Part shown: piece by piece, positions 48,441 through 63,004 of the stretch
Layout of the letters: each line of letters begins with the position of its first letter
How positions within the stretch are numbered: the first letter of the stretch is position 1
NCBI RefSeq assembly: GCF_021018805.1
Contig: NC_086254.1
Coordinates: forward strand, 1,488,001-1,552,000
Length of the DNA: 64,000 nt
Origin: Prinia subflava
Taxonomy: Eukaryota; Chordata; Aves; Passeriformes; Cisticolidae
Direction: 5' to 3'
Notes under the pieces: generated by a model
What the model saw: only the letters and a program-made list of their open reading frames with translations
Told to the model about the DNA's origin: nothing
The model's database searches: none
Program-made: the position numbers and the translations under genes

Positions 48441-50508
48441 AGCAATCAGGGCTCTGCAGTGTCTCCCCCAAGCAGGAAAGGGTCACTGCTGCAGTTCTGT
48501 ACTCTGCACCGTGAGGGATTCACCTCTCAGTGGGCTGGGAGGGGCTGTCGTGCACAGGCCATGCAGCTGATCCAAAGGAGCCACCAGGGATCTCCATCCA
48601 ACACCGACCTCAGCTGGGGAGTGCCAAGCTCAGAGGGACCTCTCCACTGCAGGCAGGAGTTGAGGTCAATGCTGTTGGCTACCTGGGCCATTTCTGGGTT
48701 GGTAAGGATAGACCCTTGATGACAGGGTCAAATCAAGCCCCTGGGTGTGATTCCCAGCTCTTCCTGCTTGGGCAAATTAATTTCACATAGGTAACAAAGC
48801 TTGGGACCTCAGCTAGAAAGCTCTGTGCTCACCCCACTGGGTGCCACTGAATGTTAAGGAGGAAGGAGAGGCTCTCAGCTCCTCAGACATTCTCTCCACA
48901 GGGAGCACAGCTCTGGGCAGGGATTCTCAGCCTCTCCTCAAGCAGGCCACTGTGTGAACATGCAGCAATGTCCCAGACAGGCACACAGCAGCGCTGCAGG
49001 GGTGGAACCAGGACTGCACTCACTGCAAGTGTGCACAAGTATGAGGGAGGGATGATGCTGACTTGCTAAACTCTCAGATTATTGGAAAGAAGTATGTTCT
49101 GAGCTATGATGAGTTCAGGCAACGCCAAAGCAACTTGCAAGGAATGTTTTCAGTAAGAGATTTTCTTCAGCAGAACACTTCATAAGAAAACAATGAAACA
49201 GCAACCAAAATAATCACATAATTCTACAGACTACCCACATCATAGTAACTAAAATGCTTTGCCATTCAAGCCAGTAAAGTTACTCACATGCTTAAGCCTT
49301 TTGCAGGACAGAAAACCCAATTTGTTTTGAAAACAGCAATTTCTTTTGAAGCATTAACATCAGACATGAAAATAATGAAGCTATGCTACCAAACAGAAAA
49401 TATTCCAAATGGAAAATGTAGGTGAAAAGGTCTGTAGTTCGCCTTTCTTTTAGAACAATGTAGAAAAGCTTTTACATGTAGTTTTAGAATATCTAATGTG
49501 TTAGCATAACTTCTTTTAGAAAAGGCTACTAATGCGTATCTTCGGGTTAGTGACAGAGAAGTCAGAAAAGCACATCTTCTAAGTATTCTTTTAGATTAAA
49601 ATATTAGAAACAAATAGCCATTATGTAGTAAAGTAATGTGCAAACTTAACAGGAAAGCCATCAAGCCCCAACTGAAAAAGCTGAAATCAGCCTCTTTATA
49701 TTTTTCAAGGAAGGCATGACACTTGCTGAATGGCAAATTCTTATAAATTTGGTACTTCAAAGTTAAGAGGAATTATTACTGCGTTAACTGAATAATGGGA
49801 ACAGTCCTGACAAAAAATAAATATGACCAGGTTTTACTTTCCATTAACCCTTCCCAGCCTGGACATGTGAGCATGTAAGTCCATGTAAAACACTGAATAA
49901 AAACTGGAAGGTGTGTTAACAGCAGTGCAAGTGTGGGGGCTTCTTTGAGGGGAAAGAAGGTGCTTTTCATGAACTGCATGCTCTGAAGCTTGCTGTGATT
50001 TTGGCACATGACATTCCTGGTGCATTTTAGTGTTCTCATCTCACATTTTTAACACTGGTCCTCTGTTCAGGCCATTTTTTGAGGAGGGAGGAAGTGTTAC
50101 TTGTTTTGCAGACAAGGTCTGATTTACAAAGCTATTTAAGCATTGAAGGTGCAGACAAGCATCTGATGGACTTCAGAATCCTTTTTTCCATCCTGTCAGG
50201 CACTATCTCCACGTTAACCCTTCCAGAGACCTATGACAATGTGACCCACAAGGTAACAGTGGGTGCGTCTGATGCTATTCCCACTTGACACTGCCTGAAC
50301 TGTGCTCCAGCAAAGCTCCTTCAGGTGAAGTGTGCAGGACAAGAGGGAAGAGAAATCTTGTGGAGGGGAGCACCTGAGCTGGAAACCTGCCTCTTCCGTG
50401 GTGCCACCCTGGGGACAGCTCCAGGTGTGCCTCTGGTGAAGCTCTGCGTTCACAACGTGCCAGGCTGGGGAGGGTTAAAAGCGGAACGGAGCCCCAAGCT
50501 TTGAACTA

Positions 50509-50820
<312 letters not shown>

Positions 50821-51620
50821 TTACCAAAACAACTTTTACAGCACTCAGAGTTAAAATGAATACATATTATTGGGAGCTGGAAAAGGAAAGGAAATTAACA
50901 GAGATTCATTAGAGGGTCTCATTCCTAAAAGTGGGCAGGCATCTGACAGCTCTTTTAATTGGAAAGCGAAATGCTGTGGATAAAATTGACAAGGGATGAA
51001 GGAGTAAGATAAAAGTGACAATGATCCTTATTCCAAATGTTTTGGAGACATCAGGAAATTACCTTTATATGGACTACAAATAATGGAACTTGTTGCATTT
51101 GGTCCTGAACCACAATAAAATAATATGTGACCAAAATCATGCCAGATTTGAAGTATGAAGAAAGAAACTGACTTTCAAAAGGATGATTTTCTGACTGGCT
51201 AGATTTAGAGAAATGTTGATGACCCTGGACTAATAAATGCAGGTTAGTGATCTTTTCCAGGCACATGGCCTGGATTACTGGTGAGAAAGGAAAAAAATAA
51301 AGTCTCCATCCACAGCTCCCTAGCTGCACACATCATTTACTTTTGAACATGCAATAAAACTGTGGGAAATTTCACAAACACTCAAAGGCTCTATTTTTTT
51401 TTTTAAATGAACAATGTAATGGTAACATTTAGCACTAGGTTGAACCCAAACTATTAAGTAATTAACAGAGAACGATTTAGTGACAACTGGCAAAGGTCGC
51501 TTTCCAAATCCCCATCTCTCAGTGGTAGGTGATGTAACCAAGCAGTACAAAAGAGAGCACACAGCCCCTCAGGGCGCTGCTGGGCTGCAGAGCAGGCAGG
51601 GCCGTGGCCCAGGTACTCAC

Positions 51621-51704
51621 TGACTGTGGGGTTCCCGAGCCCCCCGAAGGCGTTGCTGCCCACGGCGGTGAGGCCGCTGAACGACGCCGGCCGGTTGAAG
51701 GGCT
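51621..51704 (-). CDS. AUTS2: AUTS2 coding exon (human exon 17 equivalent)
   Basis: This exon has 84 nt, phase 1 at both ends, so it is frame-neutral if skipped. The acceptor is GTTTGCAG and the donor GTGAGT. It encodes [18 protein letters not shown] then [10 protein letters not shown], with the split threonine finished in the next exon. The exon is rich in GC and CpG compared with its flanks. The sequence fits the [20 protein letters not shown] region of mammalian AUTS2 with conservative changes. Confidence 0.95.
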
Positions 51705-52932
51705 CTGCAAACCGACACAAACAGCTGAAACCCCCCCAGGCTGCCCCTTCCATCCAGCGCCACCGTGGCAGCCTCCTGCATCCCCCCACACAGCAGGGTT
51801 CAGAGGGGCTGGGACACAAATCCCTGGCTTTGTTCCTGGCCATTCCCATGGCATCATCTACTAAAAAACTCCCTCTTAAAGAAAATTCAGATGTTAAAAT
51901 GGACATGATACTTCATTTGAAACCAGCAAACATCTCCTTTTATTTCCTTCCTCAGGAAATGTCCCTTGCTGGTCAGACTAACATGAACTCTAGAAAGTTA
52001 GGTGTGCTCTGAACACCTTCAGGCCATGTCTCCTAAACCAGAGCCAAATAAAATGTCCTGTTCCACTGATATGTCATGCTGGCCTGAGCATTCTGTGATT
52101 CCCTTGGTGTTTATTGCTAATACTACACAAAAAACTAGTATGGACTCAAAAATGCTGGAACAACTTTTTTACTTAATGCATACAAACAACAGGAAAATCA
52201 TATTGACCAAATTCTCACTTTAGTTTGGAGTAGTCTAACAATTTTGATGAAGTCACTTCTGATAAATACCAGCACAGAGAAAAAGAAGCTCAAAGCCAGC
52301 ATTTTCCATAGGCAGCAGAGTGCAGAATGATGAACCTGCATTGTCTGTTTGCTGTACCAGTTTGGTGACCCTCCCAAATCCTGCCCCATACAAAATAAAA
52401 TGCCAGTTTAAAGTCTTGGTCTTGGATGCTCCCATAAGGAGCAGATCACCTTGTTACAAAAAGCAGTAAGTTAGAAAGGAAATAACAACATCTGATAATT
52501 TGGGTGGTTCTGGTTTTAAATGTGTATTCACTAATTTTCACTGACCCATGAAGCCTGATCACAAGATTTTAAAGCTATGTTTCCTATTCATTTTATGGAA
52601 AAACAGATATCTAAGTAGGAGTTAGGAAGAGAAATCTCTGTCATCCAAAGCCTTGCGTTTAAGGCATTTTTTGACTGGTTTTAAGTATAACTCCAATGAA
52701 ACCAAGCCAGCCCTGTCACTCTGCTGCTCTAAAGTCCAGCAGTATTTCCAAACACAGTCAGTGACACTTTTCTGTCTATTTAGAACTTCTACCTGGGTAA
52801 AGACTAAAACTGCTAAAATGGCATTTGCCAAGGTCAATTAGCAGAATACTCAGAGTGTCTCCACACAGGAAGTCTGTGATTTCTCAGTGTTCAATGTCTG
52901 AGTTGCATTCCCCACGAGCTGAGAGGACGTAC

Positions 52933-53010
52933 CTAAGTGAGCAGCTGGGTTGAGGAAGTTGCTGTGGTGGGGTGGTGGCCCAAAAGGGGTCCCGGCTGGA
53001 TGCCCCCCAC
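52933..53010 (-). CDS. AUTS2: AUTS2 coding exon (human exon 16 equivalent)
   Basis: This exon has 78 nt, phase 1 at both ends. The acceptor is TTTTGGCAG and the donor CTTAG|GTACGT. With the base carried over from the exon before it encodes [17 protein letters not shown] then NFLNPAAHL, plus the first base of a glutamate codon. The first residues (SGGHPAG) differ from the human AAHPTG-type text, while the rest is the conserved [19 protein letters not shown] run. Because both phases equal 1, the exon could be skipped without changing the frame. Confidence 0.94.
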   Translation of the reverse strand: MGGIQPGPLLGHHPTTATSSTQLLT

Positions 53011-53511
53011 CTGCCAAAACAAAGCAAAAGGGGTCAGTTCCCAGCAAAGGCTCCGAGAAGGACTCACTGTGCTCGGGGCTGTCCCTTCTTTAACAGCTCA
53101 TGTGAGCTGGCATTGCTGTGCCCTGCGTGGGGCTCATGGGATCCTGTGCAAAGAGCAGCTGCTTTTCCAAACAGGAACACCCAGGAGAGGATAAGGGATG
53201 CAGGGGAATGAATGCTCCAGGTCAGAAACAAAAAGGAAATGCATGTGAATTACAGCTTATTTCCAACACATCATCTCCATGATGCATCAGACATTGCTCT
53301 GTGAGGAAATGTTCCTTCATTTACTACCTGGGCAGTGTTTCAGCAGGTTGGGCTTTTTATAAAAGCATACGGAATAATTTTTAAATATTTATCAAATGGA
53401 CTAATAGCCCCTGGCATGTCTTGCAGAGCTCATAAGCCAAAGCATATGGGAAATTCATGGCAAGGGCTAGCATTCTAATGAGCAAGGAACAAGAAGGGGA
53501 TTTCACTTTCA

Positions 53512-53871
<360 letters not shown>

Positions 53872-54702
53872 CTAATTTCACCAGTGTTTTCACATATGCT
53901 CACATCCCCCCTCCAGGGTGTTCAGCACACAGCTGCCTTCAACAACAAACATAAAATTCTCTGAAGAGGCCTCAGACAGCTGCTGAGCTGTAAGGACAGA
54001 TCTGTCCCACAACAATAAATGGGAATGTCAGCCTGGCCCTGGTCCCAGGTGGGCAGGGGTGTTGGAAGACCAGCCATGGACACCAGAACCACTCATTTCC
54101 AAGGGAAAGCGGCCACCAAGAAATGCTGGATGCAAAGCATCCTCCAGTGCCCCTCAGGCTGCAATGAGGTGCTGAGAGGAACCAGGGAGCAGAGCAGGAG
54201 TGGCTGAGTCTCACTCTGACAGCTCCCACTGCACACTCCAAGTGCTTCATGTCTTTATTTACATGTGTTAGAGTCAGCAGACTCCCTTTTGTGAGGGGAA
54301 TTTGCTGAGGCAGCTGCATTATGAGTGGTAAGTGGATGAAGGATGTGCTCTTCTTTGAGCCACATCCTTGTTTCAGTGGTGCCCACTTCAGTAGTTTTAT
54401 AGAATGAAGGAAGAAAACCTAATTCCCAATTACCTGTGCTGCCAGAACTCCCTAAATGCAGACTGCTGATTAATTGTGCAGGGCAGCTGAAAGGATTTAT
54501 AAATGGGTAACATGGAACCAGGAGATCTTAACAGTAGTTCTGGAGCAGGCTACGCTTTATAAATCAGTATTTAATACTGTGCCAGCCCCAAGTACAGACT
54601 ATTACAATGATATAAATATGCATATTAAAAAGTTATGATCAAATTAATGTGCATGCCTTGTAGCTGTTTTTCAAGTGCTAGAAACACATCTGTGTAGTCA
54701 TG

Positions 54703-54756
54703 AGAACAAAAAAAGAAAAAAAGAAGGAAAACAAGAAATAAAAAAGAGAAACAAAG
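54703..54756. repeat. A/G-rich low-complexity tract in AUTS2 intron
   Basis: This stretch of about 54 bases is almost wholly A with interspersed G. It forms a polypyrimidine tract on the AUTS2 sense strand but is far from any splice acceptor. Confidence 0.75.
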
Positions 54757-56887
54757 GCATTATCTGTGTCTGGAGATAATGGCCTGCAAGAATTCTGAAA
54801 TGGCAAAGGTGGCCAAGTCAAGGTCACATCTTTTAAGGAAGTAACACTGAAGTGCTTTAATAGTTAAAAGGAGTTCAGAAAATATAAATGCCTCAGTTGA
54901 AGCCTGTGTGCCAGATTTTTATGTTGTGAACTCTTTTTATTCTTTCTTAACAACCAAGTTATAAACCCCTGACAGACATTACTCAGAATAGCAAAAGCTG
55001 GCTGAAGCTTTAATTGCAGCCATATGAATGGTGTTGCTTTAAATAACGAACAAATCCCTTGTCTGAAGAGGAACAGGAATACTATGGATGTGTTAAAAGA
55101 TCTCTGAATGTGTTGGTTTACCTTGAAATAGTACCAGGGAAATGATCAGATTTCTCTTCTCCCCAGCTGCTGTTCAGGAGAGCAGCCCCTCGATGCCAAT
55201 CCTTCCTAACGTATTTCCAGAAAACGTGCAACACCTGAGCATGGTGCCCACAAAAATCAACGTAAATGTCTGCACTGCTCTTGGATCAGGCTGTAAGGCC
55301 TGTCCTAAAGGAGAGCGGCCCAATTATGGAGCATAAGTCCTCTCCTGAGCAGTGGGCAGTGTAAGGAGCAGTGTAAATGTGCTCTGTGCCCTGAGCTGCT
55401 GTGCAGCCCTGGTGAGTCCCCGGGGTGTGCAGAGGTTACCCAGGTCTTGCTGCAGAGGCACGGGCAGCCAAGCAGCATCCACAGCTGCATCCAATTTTTC
55501 CTGAGGTCAGGAAGGTTGTGTTCCAAAGCTTCCCATCGTGCCTGCTCCTTCAGTGCCTGCTGCTGCCCTCTGCAAGCAATTACTAGGCCAGATTGTTATT
55601 GGCAGCACTCCTGTGGCACCACACGCAAACTGGAAATGAACCCTTTGGATTCCCTGCTCTGTGGTCAGGCAGCACCTTCAACTTGTGCAGAGAAAAGGCA
55701 CCTTCACAACCATGGGAGTGAGAGTAAGGGGAAGGAGAAATTCCCCTGTGTGAGCCTGCAGGCAGAGATTCAGCCTTTGTGGTCACATGAGGAGGGGACA
55801 CCTCAACTCTCCTGACTGACCAGACACACTTGTCAGTTAGTCTTGAAAATGTCATCATGTGCAGCCTCAGCAACTTGAGCAACATCCTTTCATGTGCTTC
55901 TGGGCTTTATTCTTGCTTTTTTTTAACATGCAAGGTAGAAAAGTGTGAGGTAAAAGAAATGGCTGCATGAAAATGGCATTTACTGTGAGTTATAAATACA
56001 CTGGTTTGACCTCTCTCTGAATATCAAATCAAGGAAGATTCAAAGGACATAGATAGCATGGGAATAATAATTTCATTTCAAGAAAATACCTTTTCAATAA
56101 AATAAAAAAAAAAGGACATATAACTCTCTAGGTCTATAATCTTGTCTTTTTTGATAATGGGAAGATGAATGAAGATCACTGGCAGGGGAAACATAAGGAA
56201 GCAGGGAAGAGAGATATGTCTACTGCAGCAAATTAACCTGTCAACCTTGTTTAAAAGGGTTATTTTTAAACTCTATTAGCTGCAGGTTTCCATAGCTGTG
56301 CAACATCTTCATATTCTTGTACCACTACCCTACACAATTCAAGTGCATAAAGAGACTGCAAAGTGCTAAGGATTCCCTGGTAATTTTAGTTTCTAACACA
56401 AGCTATGGATTCCTGAAGCATGAGCAGTGAAGAACAGCAACCATTCCTGACTTACTGAAAAACTTTAAGAGTAAAACAAGATTTTAAAGGGATGAGTACA
56501 GTGAAAATTCCATGAAAGGAAAGAAACTTTCCCAGAGTCCATGTGCAATGGAAATTCAGTTACAGTAAGAATGGAAAACTGCCTTCACTGTTGAAGTCTC
56601 AGAGCTTGAAAAATAATTAAGAGAGGACTTCCATCCCCTAACCTTCAGTGCAGTGAGGCAGTGTCTGCTACCACAACATCCCCTGAGAGGCTGTGCCAGC
56701 CCAGACACATCCAGATGCCACCCTCCAGCCAAGAGGGGCTGTGAAGGAAGGCGGAGGGGGTAAAGCATCCTAGGGACAGCAGGAATCTTCTGCACCCTCT
56801 CCTGCCCCTGAACATTAAGAGAAAGTGGATACACGTGCCTATGGTCTCCAGAAAAAAATCTCACTTGATAGATTTGTGTCCTCATCC

Positions 56888-56921
56888 ATAAATAAATAAA
56901 TAAACAAACAAATAAATAAAA
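56888..56921. repeat. TAAA-type tetranucleotide repeat in AUTS2 intron
   Basis: About eight AAAT/AAAC units lie in tandem within the intron between the exon 14 and 15 equivalents. It is a simple repeat without coding meaning. Confidence 0.88.
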
Positions 56922-57174
56922 GCCACCTTGTAGCTCACCTCCATTTCACCCCTCCTAGCTACAAAGCTGTAGCTATTGCTCAGGATCTGCTGTCCTGGCT
57001 CCAGCACATCCCAGACACTCTGCTGGGATTCTGCCTTTTCATCCTTATACCAGCTCTCAGAAACGAGGCTTCTACTCAATGCTGTATGTGCTACTTTACC
57101 AAGGCACAGAAGTGCCAGGTGAGAGCCCACCCTTCCTCTCTGATCTCTGCTTTGTGCCCTTCACCCCCAGCTCA

Positions 57175-57285
<111 letters not shown>

Positions 57286-58756
57286 TCAGTAACTTTCAAA
57301 AACCTGTGATGCTTTATTCTATTTCTAGAAGAAAACAGACCCTGAGCCCTGCCTGGTTTGGTCTGGAGGATCCCCATGCCAAGACAACTGAAAGCAAATG
57401 GTTCCCTCTCCATCCTCCTGGAAAACCAGAAATGGAAAGACTCTTCCCTTGCTAGGGCATTTATCTGGCTGTCCATGGATGGTACAGTTGGACACACTCC
57501 CCCAGTCCTCTGATGCCACTGGCTGAGGTGCAGCTTGTGCTGCTGAAAGCTGTGAAGCTGTGTCCCAGCCAGCAGCTGCCCTGCACAGCTGGACTGTTCC
57601 CAGCTGCACACTCAGCTCATCTCCACAAATGCTACGATTGGCATTTCCACCAAAAGATGAAAATGGAAGGGGTTTAAAAGGTCACTCTGGTTTTCAAAAT
57701 TCATCTGACTCCCTCATGTAATTGCTGGCCTGTCCTTTTGGAACTTTAGCTCATAAACGTACTGAAAATAGTGGAGGTCACTCAATTCACTCTGTTTGGG
57801 AGGGTCTTTGCATCCTCCCTGTGCCCCCCAGTCACAGGGAGGAGAGAGGGAGGCAAGAAGCAGAGTGCTTGTTAGGCCTCCTGTTGAGTCTGTACTCCAT
57901 TTCCAGCACAGCTGGGAACTGTCTGAAAAAGACTCATTTGAGGAGATACCTTCTCCAATTTTGTTACTTAGGGGTCTGTAGTTACCTACAGACATGTAAT
58001 ACTGCCTACAAGTAATGATTCCTGCAGATTTAAAAATTATCACTGGAATTTAAGAGTTTCCTTAAGCTACTTGTGAATTAAATGTTTCACAAACTATGGC
58101 ACATGGTCTGCCTTCTATTTCTGGCTGTGTATCAACCAATAATTACATCATAAAAAATAGACTCTGTCTCACAGACATACTACCTTAAACCCAAGCCTTT
58201 TGCTAATTTGCAAAAACTGGCTGTGCTAGTGATTTATGAAGTTCACTAAATCAAAATATAGATCTTGTTCTTGAATATGCTGAAAAATTAACAAATACCC
58301 CTTTTGGATGAGTGATGGACTGGATCTTTAGGTCCCTATTTCTAAAGTATTTTGTGTGAAGTGGATTGTCTGTCTGCAGTGGACAGTGAGATACCTGGGT
58401 CAGACGTACCACACTGAATAACACTAAAAACACAAAGTAAAATAATAAATCAACTCCTTCAGAGTGCAGTGAAATAACAGAGAACCACTGCCTCAGGAAA
58501 CCATGATGGAAGGATCATCAATATTTAACCTCAAGTATTAACATGAGGGGTTGCATGAGAAGAGCAAAACCTCCAACTGTGAAACTCTGCTTTGTCCTTG
58601 AGTGATCAGGAGCTGCAGGAGAGCCCGTGCTCTCCCCAAAAGCAGGGCAGAAGTGCCCAGGTGACACTTGGCAGCTCTCATTTGGAATTATTCTGTGCTG
58701 CAACCTGGTGGGAGTGAGCCGAGCTTGACAAACGGGAGCACAGGAAGATTCCTTAC

Positions 58757-58786
58757 CCTCAACATGGGCCTGAACGGATCTGTCAA
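58757..58786 (-). CDS. AUTS2: AUTS2 30-nt microexon (human exon 13 equivalent)
   Basis: This microexon is exactly 30 nt and encodes ten residues, LTDPFRPMLR. It is phase 0 at both ends, so skipping it would keep the frame. The acceptor is a pyrimidine-rich tract ending TTCTTCTTCACAG and the donor is GTAAGG. The peptide joins QKDPR of the exon before to KPGKWC of the exon after, exactly as in known AUTS2 proteins. A GCATG, the core of the RBFOX motif, lies about 40 nt upstream in the intron on the sense strand. That placement is compatible with regulated splicing but does not show it. The exon lies in the conserved Auts2 domain. Confidence 0.95.
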
Positions 58787-60361
58787 CTGTGAAGAAGAAA
58801 TGACAGCTTGGTTACATGCCTGTCACTCAAACAATTGCTCTAATTAACAAATCTGTATTGCTTCATTAAGACACAAAATTAAAATGTTAGAATTTTACTT
58901 TCAAATGAAGCCCTTTTGGATAGTAATTAGTCCTGAGCCTCCATCTCTGTGCTGTCCCCTCCCCCTGGCTGTGGCACCTGAGTGGTGACGAGCAGCTCCA
59001 CCAGGCTCACACAGAGCTCTGGCCCCTGGCAGCAGTAGCAATTTGTTGATTTAATGCTGCAGAAATGGCTGGTTAACTGCACTGATGGAGGCACAGATCT
59101 GTGCTTTGGGCAAACTCCTGCTCTCATCTTTCAGAGCTCCTCAGCTCATGGCAAGGCTGGCTAATGGACAGGGCTCGACCCCACGGGGGGCCGGGATGGC
59201 TGAGGTGGGTGTCAGCCCTGCCCTGCACACCAGCAGTGAGCCCACCCACCAGCCAAGGTCATGGCCTTGTGCCTCCCTGCTGCCCGAGCTCTTCTCTGCC
59301 ATAAAAGAGCTTTGCCTTAATTATTTTCACACTGAAACAGATGTTGGTAAACAGGGCTCATATAAAAAAACAATTTTCTCGTTTTTATTTTTGATGTGGC
59401 CTGTTGGGGGTTTTTTTGCAGTAGATTATTTTCTTATTCCCCTTTTTTTGCTCGTATTTCATCAATAAATGCTGGGAAATAATTCAATTTATTGGGTACT
59501 GCTCATTTATTTTGGATTTTCTGTTTTGAAATGCAATACTAAAGGAGATTTATAGGTGCAGAAGGTACTTAGCAGACGCAGTGATGGCACAATGCATCAT
59601 CTTGAAATAACCGAAGCTCACTCCCAGTTGAAAGGGAACATAAAGCTAAATGACTTCCTGATGGGAGGCTCTGGTTATCTCTGCACTTAGATAAACAACC
59701 AGAAATGTGGTTCCTTTTGGTTTAAAGCTCAACCTCAGCTCCACTGCTGAGTAACCCAAAGTACTGGAACTTGGCCCAGTGCAAAGACAACAGCTCTGGA
59801 AGTTCCATGCCACAATTCGGAATTTTAGGGAGAGCTCCTCAGTGCTTTTGTCTGACAGTTCTGCTAAAAATATTTGAGTGTGAGGTTCCTCATGGAAATA
59901 ATGCCCATGAATTCAAACACACCAACAACCCTTGGGCAGAGAGATAAAGTACTGAGGCAATAGATGCTGTTCACATCTGCTGGAACTCAGAAATCCAGAG
60001 GCACCAAGTGATCAATAAAGTGCATCCGTATTTCACCGGGGCAATCAATGCTACAGTAACCCAGGGAATAGCCATCATTACCCACATTAAAAACAATTAC
60101 AGAGTACAAACACAAATCTTGGGAGGTTTGTACATTTTCTATGTTGAATTGGACTTTTATGCCTTTACCCAGCCTGGGAGGAGAGAGCTGCCAGCAAGGA
60201 CAGAGCTCTGCCATTGCAAGAGGCTGTTTGAAATGTTCCCACAGAACCTCTGCAGCCCTCCCTGATGAAAGAGCTCAGACAGCTTTGGTTTTGGGGTGTT
60301 AATTTGGACATACTGAAGATGGCAGCTCCAGCATTCAAGGTTTTCAAGAGGAACAGATTTA

Positions 60362-60490
<129 letters not shown>

Positions 60491-61727
60491 TTAATGAGCT
60501 GCACAACAGTAACAATGCCTACAAGCAACAGAATGTGCAAAATAATAGTTCTTTATCATTACATTGTCTAAGCAATAGAGATAAACTTGTTATAAACGAA
60601 AGGAGAACCATTATAATCCACTCAGTAATATGAGTACTATCAACTCCATATCCACACTTTGATTGTCCACAAACTTCCCATTACTCTAATCAAAACCAGT
60701 GAGGTAACAGTGACTGCTTAAACTAGAAAATCTTTGGATGTGAAAAACCTGATTAGGAACACGTTTATGACACAGCATCAAAAGCAGCATTTGGAGGACC
60801 CAGCCCTGCTCTGCTGATTATCAGTGAAGCACTCAGCACACAGAGCATCACTGCACAAGGACTCAGCTCCATCCACAGGGACTGCCACAATATGGATATC
60901 AGGAAAACATCCAGTTGGAAAAAACAAAAGCCCTTCCCCTTATTTGAATGTAAACAGTCAGTTAGTAAAATGCAGTTTTGTGGGGAAAAAAAACCCCAAC
61001 CCCCCTACATTTAGATAGAGCTTGTTCCTATGTCAAAATGAAGAAAATAGAAATCAGCTCCAGCATAACTAACAATTAAATAAGAGAGTTGTTAACAGTC
61101 TGATTACCATACAGACGAAGAATCCCACTAATGAACTGCAATTTACATATTCAGTCATTAGAGTGGATGGGCCAATTTAAGGAAGAAGGTGTCTCCTCTG
61201 CAGAAATTCTACCCTTGATTTCAGTCTTTAGCTGCAAAGACTACAGACTGACTTCCTCCACTGACAAATAAAGAGTGACTCCATGAAACAAAAGAGAAAA
61301 GCCCTGAACTCGCCACATTTCTCTCTCCCAGCTATCACCCATGAGGAGATCCAAATCAGTGCTCTGCACGGTGCTGGAGCTGGGAGGTAATTATGGAAAT
61401 AAGTAAACAATAATGAGCACCATTTCTTAAAATCCTGATTATTACATGACCTTTCATTAATGCACACTATCTCAGAACTAATTATATTGCTTCTAAAGTT
61501 AACTATGCTTTTATATAAATTATTATTTTTTTAATGTTCACAGATGTATCTGAACCTAATGAGAAATAACTTTTTTGTGGTAAATTTGGAAAAGAAAAGG
61601 CAGTGGGATGTGGAATGACGCTGTAAGTCAGAGCTCAGCTGCTCCAGGATGTGAAGCCCATGCTAACCCCAGGCTAACCCTGGCTCCCAGGGTGTATCTG
61701 AGCAGAACCAGGGAATTCCTGCCTTAC

Positions 61728-61823
61728 CTTGGGTTGGAAAGCTCCTTGCAGCGAGCCAAAGGGGCCGGTGGGAGGGATCATGGGAGGAATACCTGATACA
61801 GCTGGAGGATAGGAGTGAAACAG
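61728..61823 (-). CDS. AUTS2: AUTS2 coding exon (human exon 11 equivalent), most 5' exon in window
   Basis: This is an internal coding exon of 96 nt (32 codons), phase 0 at both ends. The minus strand reads GTTGCAG, then [20 protein letters not shown], and closes with [10 protein letters not shown] before the donor GTAAGGC. The proline-rich text matches the segment just upstream of the conserved Auts2-family domain in vertebrate AUTS2. AUTS2 is a nuclear protein that joins a variant Polycomb repressive complex 1 (with PCGF3/5) and, through CK2 and p300, turns it toward transcriptional activation in neurons. That function is family knowledge, not visible here. Preceding exons, including the long proline- and histidine-rich exon 9, lie beyond the right edge. 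A CR1 copy and a 16-bp minisatellite occupy the intron upstream. Confidence 0.95.
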
Positions 61824-62604
61824 CTGCAACAGAAAGAGAAGAACATCAGCAGTGGGTCACCACTGGCACAGGCAGCTGGGGAGGACACAGAAAGCATTCC
61901 TGCAGAATAGCTGGAAAATGTTACATGGAGAAAACTGAGAAGCATTGAAGTGATCTCATTGCAACAATGTTAGTTAAAGCAGTCGATGGGATGTTCACAG
62001 ATGTCATGAGGTTTAGAGCTTAAAAGCAGTTCCAAAATCAGACAGCCAGCAACCTGTACCTGCCTCGGGCCAGCAGAGCATAAGGGAGATGCTTGCCCCT
62101 CAATTATTAATTTTTAAATTGCAGAGAGGTTTTAAATGGTTTGAGTCCGTGACTTGTTTCAAGAAAAAAGGCAGAATCCTGAGCTGAATGAGACTCAGAA
62201 ATCTCCTGTTTAAGTGGAAAAAACCCTTACGAGTTCTAGGATATTATATCATTAAAACTCCATTAGTAGGTTGGGATTTTAATGGTATCTGTAGGAAATG
62301 AGGAAAATATGCACAATTCTTACTTCATTAGCCTGTCTGAGAGGATATCCTGCCACATCTAATACTGGCAGACAGACAATTTGATTTGTCAAAGATTAGT
62401 ATTTAAACAAAATGTTAAGGCAGAACTTCCCAGAAATTTATGGGAGTTTTTTTTTAAAGAGAAACTGCTTAACACAAAAACGTGTCCATCTCCACTGACC
62501 TCCCTGACCCCAGTGCTCTGTCCTAAGGGAATTTGGGAAAAAATAAGAGGCTGCTCTGTGCTAATGCAGACAAACACAAAGGAAACAAGCAGGTAAATTA
62601 AACA

Positions 62605-62818
62605 AATAAATTCTTCCCTGGGAGGGTGTTGATGCCCTGGCACAGGGTGCCCAGAGCAGCTGTGGCTGCCCCTGGATCCCTGGAAGTGTCCAAGGCCACG
62701 TTGGATGGGGCTTGGAGCAGCCTCGGATAGAGGAAGGTGACCAGGCCATGGCAGGGGTGGAGGAGATGATTTTTAACATCCCTTCCAGCCCAACCCACTC
62801 TGTGATTCCACAAAAAAC
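62605..62818 (+). mobile_element. CR1 LINE 3' fragment
   Basis: The text is characteristic of an avian CR1 3' end: GGGTGCCCAGAGCAGCTGTG, CTGCCCCTGGATCCCTGG, CAAGGCCACGTTGGATGGGG, and finally CCCTTCCAGCCCAACCC followed by CTGTGATTCCA. Orientation is plus, opposite to AUTS2. It is a 5'-truncated copy, as nearly all CR1s are, and lies within an intron. It is nearly the reverse complement of the copy at 6328-6535, so both belong to a similar young subfamily. Confidence 0.93.
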
Positions 62819-63004
62819 CATCACGTCCCAACCTGCCCTTGTCTCTGTGCTCTGCCGCTGAACCTTTGCATCTTGCTGTGACAGAAAACTCTCCCAGTTC
62901 CATGAAAATGCTGCTATCACATACCAAACTGCTTCCCAGCAGGAATCAGGGAGTCAAAGCATCACACTCCAAACCCATTCCCAGCGTGAAACCTCTGGAT
63001 CTCA

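Noticed and set aside
57974..57993. 8-bp palindromic stem GTCTGTAG/CTACAGAC in an intron
   Set aside because: Stems of this size are expected by chance many times in 64 kb. It is mentioned only with the intron.
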